Below are positions 1-5,871 of a stretch of DNA of 13,242 nucleotides, one piece after another. A model generated the notes under the pieces. It had not been told where the DNA came from. It saw nothing but the letters and a program-made list of their open reading frames with translations, and made no database searches. The translations under genes were made by a program, and so were the position numbers. The DNA lies in contig JBPYFB010000416.1 of assembly GCA_051986465.1 (NCBI GenBank), positions 1-13,242 on the forward strand. The letters run 5' to 3'. Positions within the stretch are counted from its first letter, which is position 1. Each line of letters starts with the position of its first letter. Origin of the DNA: DATEJJ01 sp051986465. Lineage in GTDB: Bacteria > Actinomycetota > Actinomycetes > Mycobacteriales > Micromonosporaceae.

Positions 1-60
1 GGCGACCAACCCGGCCAGCGCCGCACTCAAATCCTTGAGCGCCCCGGCCGTCGTACGCAT
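1..60 (-). CDS. Possible N-terminal fragment of an unidentified protein, cut by the window edge
   Basis: On the minus strand an ATG at 58-60 opens a frame that runs to the window edge, beginning MRTTAGALKDLSAALAGLVA. Third codon positions are mostly G or C in these 20 codons, and that bias fades beyond position 60, as expected at a gene start. There is no Shine-Dalgarno sequence. However, a TANNNT hexamer (TAGCCT) lies six bases upstream of the ATG, the layout of a leaderless actinobacterial mRNA. An in-frame stop two codons upstream excludes a longer product. Product unknown; the fragment is too short to assign a family. Confidence 0.35.
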   Translation of the reverse strand, partial: MRTTAGALKDLSAALAGLVA

Positions 61-111
61 GTATCAAGGCTATCGACGGCGCAACCCACGCGGCAGATCC
101 GCCCCACGCAC

Positions 112-120
112 TGTGGATAA
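112..120 (-). promoter_or_regulatory. DnaA-box-like 9-mer in the gap between two genes
   Basis: The minus strand reads TTATCCACA, identical to the classic E. coli DnaA box and one base from the TTGTCCACA form favoured by high-GC actinobacteria. It lies in the non-coding gap downstream of the LuxR gene. A single box with no AT-rich unwinding region is not an origin. At most it is a regulatory or titration site, or chance. Confidence 0.3.
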
Positions 121-165
121 CTTGGCAAGATCACGGTGACGAGGACTGAGCAGTTCGAACCCGAA

Positions 166-198
166 GGCGTCACCGGGCCGAATTGGCGCGCTGACGCC
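166..198 (-). terminator. Hairpin just after the LAL regulator stop
   Basis: Perfect 7-bp arms GGCGTCA (166-172) and TGACGCC (192-198) flank a 19-base loop, immediately downstream of the regulator stop codon at 201-203 in the minus-strand sense. There is no U-tract, which is common for actinobacterial terminators. The long loop makes the call weak. Confidence 0.3.
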
Positions 199-200
199 GG

Positions 201-2723
201 TCAGCCGTTCCGCTCGCCGTCGAGCAGGTCGCGTAGTTGACTCCGGCCGTTGATGCCGAGCTTGTGGTACGCGCGAGCCAGGTTGTTGTTGACGGTGGCG
301 ACCGCGAGCCGTAGCCGGCCGGCGATTTCCGCGCTGGTGTGCTCGACTGCCAGCATCAGCACCTGCCGCTCCCGGAACGTCAGCAGCGTGGTGAGGTCGT
401 CCGGCCGCAGCAGCGGGCTCCGCGCGTTCGGGAACGCGGCGCGCAGCTTGACGGCGTGCGCCTTGGCCAGATCCGACTCCGCCCACCGGTGGAGGCGGTG
501 GTACCGGTGGCCGGCGGCGCCGTACAGCTCCGCCGCGAGCAGGTCGTAACCGTTGGCGTGGAAGGCGCGGGCCGCCGTTTCCAGGTCGGCCGTACAGTCC
601 CGGTTGGCCAGCGCCCGGGCGGCCCGGCATGCGGTACCGGCGATCTCGTGATCGATACCCGAGAGCCGCACCAGGTCGACCGGCGCGCCAAGGCGGGCCA
701 GGTCGTAGCGGGCCAGCGTCTCCACCGCCGGCATGGCGGCCTCCCGCGCGGCGTCCGCGGCGCGCTTCGCGGCCACCACCGCGCTGCCGAGATCCCCGGC
801 CGCGTAGGCGGTCCAGGCGCGCCAGCCGTCGATCCACGGCGCCAACACCTTGTTGCAAGGGTGGGCCAGTTTGTCGGCGCGCGCCATCAACTGGTACGCG
901 GCGCGGTCACCCGCGAGCGCGGCGGCGCCGGCGCGCGCGGCCAGGCAGCAGCGGCCCAGCCGGAACGTGTCGTTGACGTCGAAGCCGGCCTGCGCCTCGG
1001 CCAGCAGCCGGGCCGCCTCGTCGAGGTGGCCGCGGGCCAGCGCGGCGAGCCCGGCGTGCAGCGCCCAGCCCGCGACCATCATCGTCGCGCCGCCGTCCAA
1101 CGCTTTGTGGTAGCCCGCAACGGCAATGTCGTAGGCCGCGTTCGGGTGGCCCGAGGCGAGATGGGCCAGGCACATTCCGGTATCGACCTCGACCTCCCCC
1201 CACGGCAGCACGTCCGCGTGCGCCGCCGCGATCCGGGCTCCATGCGCGTGTACCTTCTCGGCGGCGCAGCCTTCACCGAGGAAGCCGTGCGCGGCGGTGC
1301 CGGCGGCGCAGGCCCAGATCACCGCCTTGGGATCGACGCCCGCTTCGGCGAGTACTCCGTCGACGGTGCGCGCCGCGTCCTGGCACCGGCCGTCGAAGAA
1401 GAGCAGCCACGAGCGGGACGCGCGGGCAACCGGGTGCTCCCCTAGCGTATCCAATGTGGACAGTGCCGCGTCCGTGTCGCCGTCGCCCCAGTAGATGGTT
1501 TCGGCCCGGGTGACCGTCCAGGCCAGGTGGTCATCTGCGGTCGGCGGCGAGGACGTGGCGAGCAGCTCGCCGGCCTCGGCGACCTGGCCCCGGTACGCGA
1601 GGACCTCGGCGAGCAGCCGGTCGGCCGTACCGCCGGGCTCCGCCTGCCGGGCGGCGCGGGCCAGCCGCTCGGCCAACCGGAGGTCGGCGTGGCCGATCGC
1701 CTCGCGCGCGCCGCTGCGTACCACGTCCGGCCGGCCGATCTCGCCCGCCTCGACCTGCCACACCGCCGCGCGCAGGATGTCTCCGCGGCGGCGCAGCGGG
1801 GTGCGCAGCAGCGCGCCGGCCAGCGCGGCGTAGGTGCGGGTCAGCCGGGAGACGCTGGTACCCGAGCGGAGCACCTCGCCGTAGAGCGGATGGTCCAGCC
1901 GCGCCACCTGGCGCTGGCCCGCGCGCTCGACCACGATCAGGCCGGTGTCTTCGGCGCGCACCACCGCGTACGCACCCACCAGCTCCCGTAGCATCGGCAC
2001 CGGCAGCGGCTCACCGCACGCGACCAGCTCGACGGCGTACCGGACGCCGGGGTCCAGACCGTCCACTCTGGACGTCACGAGCTCGGTCAACCCGCCGGGC
2101 TGCGCGCCGTGCAGCAACTCCCGCAGGGCGAGCGGGTTTCCTTCGGCGATCCGGTACAGGCGGCGCCGGGCGTGCGTATCGACGGTAGCCACGGCCGCGT
2201 GGTCGATCAGCTGATCGATCACCTCGTCCGGCAGCCGGGCAAGCTCGACGCGCTGGCCACGCCCATCCTTGACGATCTGCATCAGGCCGTCGCTGATCGC
2301 CTCGCCGCTGCGCGCGGTCATCAGCACGAAGGCCAGCCCCTGGTGTACCAGGTGTGCGACCAGCGTGGCGGAGGCGTCGTCGAGCAGGTGCGCGTCGTCG
2401 ACGACGCGCGCCACGCCGCGCCGCCCGCCCCAGTCCGCCATCCGCTCGCCGGCCGCCCGGACCATCTCCACCGAGGTACCGGCCGCGACACCCTCGGGCA
2501 GCAGCGGCGCCACCGCGGCGAACGGTATCGCCGCCGCGGCCCGGGTACCGGTGATCCATGCGGTCTGCGCGGCACCCAGCGCCGGGAGGACCTCGCGGGC
2601 CAGGCGCGTCTTACCCACGCCGGCCGGCGCCGCGATCAGCGCAGCGTCCACATCGGACTCCGCGTACCACGACTGGAGCAGCGCCATCTCGGCCTGACGT
2701 CCCTCGAACGGCCAGTGCGCCAT
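201..2723 (-). CDS. LAL-type LuxR family transcriptional regulator with N-terminal ATPase
   Basis: This 840-residue cytoplasmic protein has the layout of large ATP-binding LuxR regulators (LAL/MalT-like STAND ATPases). A P-loop APAGVGKTR lies at about residues 32-40 and a Walker-B-like segment VARVVDDAHLLDD at 104-116. A long alanine- and leucine-rich helical middle follows (about 300-760), probably TPR-like. The C-terminal LuxR helix-turn-helix is at about 781-831 (LTFRERQVL, then ATVNNNL and KLGINGRSQL). Such proteins bind ATP and a ligand or partner and then activate target promoters. The ATG at 2721-2723 has a strong GGGGGAGG ribosome site six bases upstream. It is divergent from the small secreted-peptide gene at 2906, an obvious candidate target or ligand source, although that link is inferred. 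The recognition helix is unusual in carrying three consecutive asparagines (TVNNNL). Confidence 0.93.
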   Translation of the reverse strand: MAHWPFEGRQAEMALLQSWYAESDVDAALIAAPAGVGKTRLAREVLPALGAAQTAWITGTRAAAAIPFAAVAPLLPEGVAAGTSVEMVRAAGERMADWGGRRGVARVVDDAHLLDDASATLVAHLVHQGLAFVLMTARSGEAISDGLMQIVKDGRGQRVELARLPDEVIDQLIDHAAVATVDTHARRRLYRIAEGNPLALRELLHGAQPGGLTELVTSRVDGLDPGVRYAVELVACGEPLPVPMLRELVGAYAVVRAEDTGLIVVERAGQRQVARLDHPLYGEVLRSGTSVSRLTRTYAALAGALLRTPLRRRGDILRAAVWQVEAGEIGRPDVVRSGAREAIGHADLRLAERLARAARQAEPGGTADRLLAEVLAYRGQVAEAGELLATSSPPTADDHLAWTVTRAETIYWGDGDTDAALSTLDTLGEHPVARASRSWLLFFDGRCQDAARTVDGVLAEAGVDPKAVIWACAAGTAAHGFLGEGCAAEKVHAHGARIAAAHADVLPWGEVEVDTGMCLAHLASGHPNAAYDIAVAGYHKALDGGATMMVAGWALHAGLAALARGHLDEAARLLAEAQAGFDVNDTFRLGRCCLAARAGAAALAGDRAAYQLMARADKLAHPCNKVLAPWIDGWRAWTAYAAGDLGSAVVAAKRAADAAREAAMPAVETLARYDLARLGAPVDLVRLSGIDHEIAGTACRAARALANRDCTADLETAARAFHANGYDLLAAELYGAAGHRYHRLHRWAESDLAKAHAVKLRAAFPNARSPLLRPDDLTTLLTFRERQVLMLAVEHTSAEIAGRLRLAVATVNNNLARAYHKLGINGRSQLRDLLDGERNG

Positions 2724-2795
2724 CGACGTCCTCCCCCGGTCGGCTTCTCCGTCCGAAGATGGTTCGAAGCGCGGCGCCGCTTGGATTGGCGGCGG

Positions 2796-2838
2796 GGGCC
2801 AGATGAGGATGGGGCTAGCTGGGCGACAGGGCCAGATG
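2796..2838. repeat. Direct repeat GGGCCAGATG spaced 33 bp in the divergent promoter region
   Basis: GGGCCAGATG occurs at 2796-2805 and again at 2829-2838, 33 bp apart start to start, about three helical turns. Both copies lie between the LAL regulator and the secreted-peptide gene. Same-face spacing suits paired binding of a regulator such as a LuxR dimer, but this is inference from spacing only. Confidence 0.4.
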
Positions 2839-2869
2839 GGTAGGCACGCTACGGATCAGGCCCGCTGTT

Positions 2870-2887
2870 CTGGGCGGGCCCGCCCAG
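2870..2887. promoter_or_regulatory. Perfect 18-bp palindrome upstream of the secreted-peptide gene
   Basis: CTGGGCGGGCCCGCCCAG is fully self-complementary. It ends 18 bases before the peptide ATG and would cover the -35/spacer part of the proposed leaderless promoter. It is therefore a candidate operator. If transcription starts further upstream it would instead form a stable hairpin in the 5' leader. Confidence 0.5.
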
Positions 2888-2893
2888 GCGACC

Positions 2894-2899
2894 TACGCT
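2894..2899 (+). promoter_or_regulatory. Candidate -10 box (TACGCT) for leaderless transcription of the peptide gene
   Basis: TACGCT fits TANNNT and ends six bases before the ATG at 2906, the usual distance for leaderless actinobacterial transcripts. No Shine-Dalgarno sequence precedes that ATG, which supports leaderless translation. No convincing -35 hexamer is seen, consistent with an activator-dependent promoter. Confidence 0.35.
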
Positions 2900-2905
2900 G
2901 CGCGC

Positions 2906-3073
2906 ATGAACCCTCGCCGGATCCTCATCGTCGGCGCCCTCGTGGCCGCCGGCGCTCTGCTCGCCATGGCGCCTGCCAGCGCTCACCGCGCAAGCGCACC
3001 CCGCGCCGCCACCGCGATCGAGTACGCGGTCATCGCCGGCCCGGACATCATCGAGTACGCCGTCATGCTCTGA
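2906..3073 (+). CDS. Small secreted peptide with duplicated IEYAV motif
   Basis: A 55-residue ORF starting at ATG 2906. Residues 1-26 form a textbook Sec signal peptide: MNPRR, then a hydrophobic stretch of Ile, Leu, Val, Ala and Gly, then APASA before a likely cleavage at about 26/27. The mature part is about 29 residues. It has a short Ala/Arg/Ser linker and then IEYAVIAGPD (38-47) and IEYAVML (49-55), a near-repeat that ends the protein. There is no cysteine. About 90% of third positions are G or C, supporting real coding. It is divergent from the LAL regulator and its last 11 bases overlap the convergent oxidoreductase gene. I recognise no family. Possible roles are an exported signalling peptide sensed by the neighbouring regulator, or a self-assembling surface peptide, since the repeated strands are strongly beta-prone. 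Both are inferences. Confidence 0.7.
   Translation: MNPRRILIVGALVAAGALLAMAPASAHRASAPRAATAIEYAVIAGPDIIEYAVML
3017..3067 (+). repeat. Internal 18-bp direct repeat in the secreted-peptide gene
   Basis: ATCGAGTACGCGGTCATC (3017-3034) and ATCGAGTACGCCGTCATG (3050-3067) match at 16 of 18 bases and lie 33 bp (11 codons) apart. They encode the two IEYAV copies. The nucleotide identity suggests a recent or conserved 11-codon duplication. Confidence 0.75.
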
Positions 3074-3917
3074 CGTTCTGGTAGAGCTTGCTCACCGTGG
3101 CGATGTCCGCGTGGCCCAACCCCGAGGCGGCCGCCCGCTCGTAGAGTTGCCGTACCGCCTGTGCCTCCGGCACGTCGACGTTGGCCGCCCGGGCCACCTC
3201 GACGGCGAGGCCGGCATCCTTGGCACCGAGGGCGGTGCTCCCCGAGGCGTCCTGGGCGCCGGTGAGGATACCCTCGAACCTGTCCTTGATGCCGAGCGGC
3301 ACCATCGGGCTGTCGCCCAGCAGCTCGCGCAGCTGGTCGTCGGAGAGGCCACCGGCGCGGCCCACCGCGAACGACTCGGCCAGCGCGACGATCTCCGACA
3401 GCAGCAGCAGGTTGCAGGCCACCTTGGCGGTACTGGCCAGGTCCGGTGAGTCGTACCGCCGGATGTCGCTGGACAGCGAGGAGAGCACCGGGCCCAGCCG
3501 GTCCACCACGGCGGCGTCCCCGCCGACCAGGAAGGACGCCCGGTCGGCACGCACGTCGAGTGGATTGCCGAGCACGGGCATGGCGACGAAACGGCCGGGG
3601 AACGCCCGGGCGAGCTCGGCGCTCAGGCGCGGCGACACTGTCGAGCAGTCGGCGTAGCTGGCGCTGTCACCGATCGACGGCCGGACACCGTGCAGGGCGA
3701 CGGTACGCACGGCATCGTCGTTGGCGAGCGACGTGATGGCGACGTCCTGTCCCATTACCGCGTCGGCAACGCTGGGCGCTTCCCGGGCACCCGCGGAGAC
3801 CAGCTCGCCGGCCGTGCCCGCCGAGCGGTTCCACACCGTCACGCCGTGCCCGCCGGCCAGCAGCCGCTCGGCGATCGCCCGCCCCATCCGCCCCATGCCC
3901 AACACCGCGACGTCCAC
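3063..3917 (-). CDS. NAD(P)-dependent oxidoreductase, beta-hydroxyacid dehydrogenase / 6-phosphogluconate dehydrogenase-like
   Basis: A 284-residue soluble enzyme, the usual family length. The N-terminal Rossmann fold has LGMGRMG (6-12) for the dinucleotide; RS at 31-32 after the second strand is where NADP-specific members often carry a basic residue. DCSTVSP (90-96) is the family's substrate-side motif. The all-helical C-terminal domain holds the expected catalytic lysine and asparagine in TAKVACN (K165, N169) and a KDAGLA segment at 233-238. The usual Ser-Gly-Gly substrate-binding motif is replaced by MPVLGN (113-118), so the substrate is probably not 3-hydroxyisobutyrate and cannot be named. 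The GTG start (3915-3917) is preceded by GGAGGGGG at 3923-3930. It is divergent from a TetR regulator with a palindrome between them, so repression by that TetR is likely. Confidence 0.92.
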   Translation of the reverse strand: MDVAVLGMGRMGRAIAERLLAGGHGVTVWNRSAGTAGELVSAGAREAPSVADAVMGQDVAITSLANDDAVRTVALHGVRPSIGDSASYADCSTVSPRLSAELARAFPGRFVAMPVLGNPLDVRADRASFLVGGDAAVVDRLGPVLSSLSSDIRRYDSPDLASTAKVACNLLLLSEIVALAESFAVGRAGGLSDDQLRELLGDSPMVPLGIKDRFEGILTGAQDASGSTALGAKDAGLAVEVARAANVDVPEAQAVRQLYERAAASGLGHADIATVSKLYQNVRA

Positions 3918-3992
3918 GCAGGCCCCCTCCCGAGCGACGACTCCGTCGGGGTCTACCCGACTGCGCGCCGGTCACACCCGCTGAATCCGGGC

Positions 3993-4014
3993 TACCGAAG
4001 TCCGGGCTTCGGTA
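3993..4014. promoter_or_regulatory. Probable TetR operator: 22-bp palindrome
   Basis: Perfect 8-bp arms TACCGAAG (3993-4000) and CTTCGGTA (4007-4014) flank TCCGGG, itself symmetrical at its central CCGG, so 20 of 22 positions obey dyad symmetry. It lies between the divergent oxidoreductase (start 3917) and TetR gene (start 4071). This is the usual place and size for a TetR-family operator that controls both genes. Confidence 0.65.
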
Positions 4015-4057
4015 AGGTGGTGACTACCAAAAGCGAAAGAGCGGACGAGACAAGAGC

Positions 4058-4064
4058 GGGAGGG
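4058..4064 (+). promoter_or_regulatory. Ribosome binding site deciding the TetR start
   Basis: GGGAGGG lies six bases before the GTG at 4071. The in-frame GTGs at 4017 and 4020 have no comparable site, and 4017 begins immediately after the operator palindrome, so 4071 is preferred. Confidence 0.6.
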
Positions 4065-4070
4065 ACCGGA

Positions 4071-4625
4071 GTGCGCCAGGACGCGCGGGAGAACCGCGAG
4101 CGCATCCTGGCCGCCGCCGAGACGGTCTTCGGGCAGCAGGGCGCCGCCGGCTCCACCGAAGAGGTCGCCCGGCTGGCCGGGGTCGGCATCGCCACCGTCT
4201 TCCGGCACTTCCCCACGAAGGAGGCGCTCGTCGAGGCCGCCTTGCTGCGCCACTTCGAGCAGCTCACCGACCAGGCGCGCACCCTCGCGGAGAGCACCGA
4301 TCCGGGCACCGCCCTGCGTACCCTCGTCCGCACCTTGATCGAGACCGGGTCCACCAAGCTGACCCTCGCCTCCCTCCTCACCCGGGACGGCGGGTTTTCG
4401 CCGAGCGGCGAGGCGGCCGCCGCCGAACTGCAGCGCGCCGTCAACGCCGTGCTGCGCCGGGCGCAGGCCGGTGGCGCCGTGCGGCGGACGGTCCGGATCG
4501 AGGAGCTGTACCTGCTCATCCGCGGGCTGGCTCAGGCGCAGGCCACGAAGGCGGTCAGCCCGACCACGCTCAACCGGGCCGTCGACATTGTCATCGCCGG
4601 CATGTCGGCCCCAGCCGCCGGGTGA
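4071..4625 (+). CDS. TetR/AcrR family transcriptional repressor
   Basis: 184 residues, typical for the family. The N-terminal TetR helix-turn-helix spans about residues 8-55 (ENRERILAAAETVF, EEVARLAGVGIATVFRHF, then PTKEALVEAAL). The C-terminal ligand and dimerisation domain (about 60-180) is helical and not diagnostic for a ligand. The start is the GTG at 4071, chosen for its ribosome site; starting at 4017 or 4020 would add 17-18 residues of low-information sequence. It is divergent from the NAD(P) oxidoreductase across a 22-bp palindrome, so it probably represses that gene and itself. The inducer may be a substrate or product of that enzyme (inference). Confidence 0.9.
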   Translation: MRQDARENRERILAAAETVFGQQGAAGSTEEVARLAGVGIATVFRHFPTKEALVEAALLRHFEQLTDQARTLAESTDPGTALRTLVRTLIETGSTKLTLASLLTRDGGFSPSGEAAAAELQRAVNAVLRRAQAGGAVRRTVRIEELYLLIRGLAQAQATKAVSPTTLNRAVDIVIAGMSAPAAG

Positions 4626-4627
4626 CT

Positions 4628-4666
4628 CGCGCCGGCTGAGTCGGCTTTCAAGCCGGGGTCGGCGCG
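4628..4666 (+). terminator. Hairpin terminator after the TetR gene
   Basis: Outer arms CGCGCCG (4628-4634) and CGGCGCG (4660-4666) enclose a second stem CGGCTT/AAGCCG (4642-4647 and 4650-4655) with a two-base loop. It begins two bases after the TetR stop. No U-tract follows, which is normal in actinobacteria. It should separate the TetR transcript from the glycosyltransferase gene. Confidence 0.5.
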
Positions 4667-4742
4667 TCGAGCCGAGCATCCGGGGGTACTGGCGCCGCGT
4701 GACCTGGTTGGCGACGGCCGCGACCGGGCGGCGGTCACCGCC

Positions 4743-4747
4743 GGAGG
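4743..4747 (+). promoter_or_regulatory. Ribosome binding site deciding the glycosyltransferase start
   Basis: GGAGG lies five bases before the GTG at 4753. The in-frame GTG at 4699 has only a G-run at 11 bases, so the shorter start is preferred. Confidence 0.5.
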
Positions 4748-4752
4748 TGGTG

Positions 4753-5871
4753 GTGCGCGGGCCCGGCCCAGTCGTCGTGGTATCGGCCAGCATCGGCGCC
4801 GGGCACGACGGTGTCGCCCGGGAACTGGCCCGGCGCCTGCGCCGGCGCGGCATCCCGGTCGCCATCGTGGACCTGCTCTCGCTCTTTCCGGGGCGCAGCG
4901 GCGGCCTGGCGCGCGGCGGGTACCACTCGATGATCGACCGGCAGCCGTGGCTCTACGATCTGCTGTTCGCCATCGGCTGCCGGCTGCCGGGCGCGGCGCC
5001 CATCACCCGGCTCCTGCTGCGCCCGGTCCGGTACCGGCTGCTCGCCGCGCTCCCCGCGGATACGAGCGCCGTGGTCGCCACGTACCCGCTGGGCGCGCAG
5101 GTACTGGGGCCGCTGCGGCGACACGGCCGGCTCGCCGTACCGGTCGTCACCTACCTGACCGACTTCGCGGTGCACCCGCTGTGGGTGGCGCCCGGCGTCG
5201 ACGTGCACTGCGCCGCCCATCAGGTCAGCGCGGCGCAGGCGGTCCGGCTGGGCGCGGCCGGCGTGCACGCCTGCGGCCGGCTCGCGCCCGCGCCCGGATC
5301 GACAACAGGCCGGTATGCGGCCAGGCGGCGGCTGGGTCTGCCGGAGCGGGAGCGGTTGGCGTTGCTGGTGGCCGGCTCCTGGGGAGTGGGCGAGGTGGCA
5401 GCCGCCGCGGTGGAGATCGCGCAGACCGGCGCCGCCGTACCGGTGGTGGTCTGCGGGCACAACGCGGAACTGCGGTACCGGCTGGCCGCGCGCGGGCTGC
5501 GGTACGTGTACGGCTGGGTCGAGCGGATGCCGGAACTGCTGCGCGCGGTGGACGTACTCGTGGAGAACGCGGGCGGCCTGACCGCGGTCGAGGCGATGGC
5601 GGCCGGGGTACCGGTGCTGACGTACCGGCCGATCCCGGGCCACGGCCGGGCGAACGCGGCGGCGATGGCGCGCGCGGGGGTCGCCTCCTGGGTGCGTACC
5701 AGGAAGGCGCTCGGGCCCACGCTGTGCGAGCTGATCGACGGCGACCGGGGCGAGCGGCAGGCGCGGGCGGCCCAGGCGCTGTTCGCGTCGGATCCGGCGA
5801 GCACCATTGCGAACATCGTGCGGAGCAGCCGGCCCGCCGGGGACTCAGCGGTGACCGGCGGCCACCGGTGA
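4753..5871 (+). CDS. MGDG synthase-like (GT28-type) glycosyltransferase
   Basis: From GTG 4753 the product is 372 residues. The N-terminal domain begins with a beta strand and SASIGAGHDG (11-20), the glycine-rich turn and His of the MGDG-synthase/UgtP/MurG group. The acceptor-side half includes YLTDFAVHPLWV (134-145). The C-terminal nucleotide-sugar domain has VVVCGHN (231-237), the YGWVERMPELLRAVDVLV segment (253-270) and the donor-binding region GGLTAVEA (274-281) to PGHGRANA (295-302). Such enzymes move a sugar from a nucleotide donor to a lipid acceptor at the inner face of the membrane, so a glycolipid or carotenoid-type acceptor is plausible; sugar and acceptor cannot be read from sequence. 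There are no membrane spans. The gene stands alone between a terminator and the convergent membrane-protein gene, with which it overlaps by 27 bp. A longer start at 4699 would add 18 residues. Confidence 0.85.
   Translation: MRGPGPVVVVSASIGAGHDGVARELARRLRRRGIPVAIVDLLSLFPGRSGGLARGGYHSMIDRQPWLYDLLFAIGCRLPGAAPITRLLLRPVRYRLLAALPADTSAVVATYPLGAQVLGPLRRHGRLAVPVVTYLTDFAVHPLWVAPGVDVHCAAHQVSAAQAVRLGAAGVHACGRLAPAPGSTTGRYAARRRLGLPERERLALLVAGSWGVGEVAAAAVEIAQTGAAVPVVVCGHNAELRYRLAARGLRYVYGWVERMPELLRAVDVLVENAGGLTAVEAMAAGVPVLTYRPIPGHGRANAAAMARAGVASWVRTRKALGPTLCELIDGDRGERQARAAQALFASDPASTIANIVRSSRPAGDSAVTGGHR

Noticed and set aside
2..148. Plus-strand C-terminal fragment at the left edge
   Set aside because: The third-position G/C bias disappears after about position 60 and the tail is basic low-information sequence. 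The minus-strand start at 60 explains the bias better, though with modest confidence.
150..165. GTTCGAACCC resembling a tRNA T-loop
   Set aside because: No acceptor, D or anticodon stem can be built around it; TTCGAA is simply a palindrome.
3690..4070. TetR gene starting far upstream
   Set aside because: That would place the start inside the divergent oxidoreductase and run through the operator palindrome. The helix-turn-helix begins just after GTG 4071.
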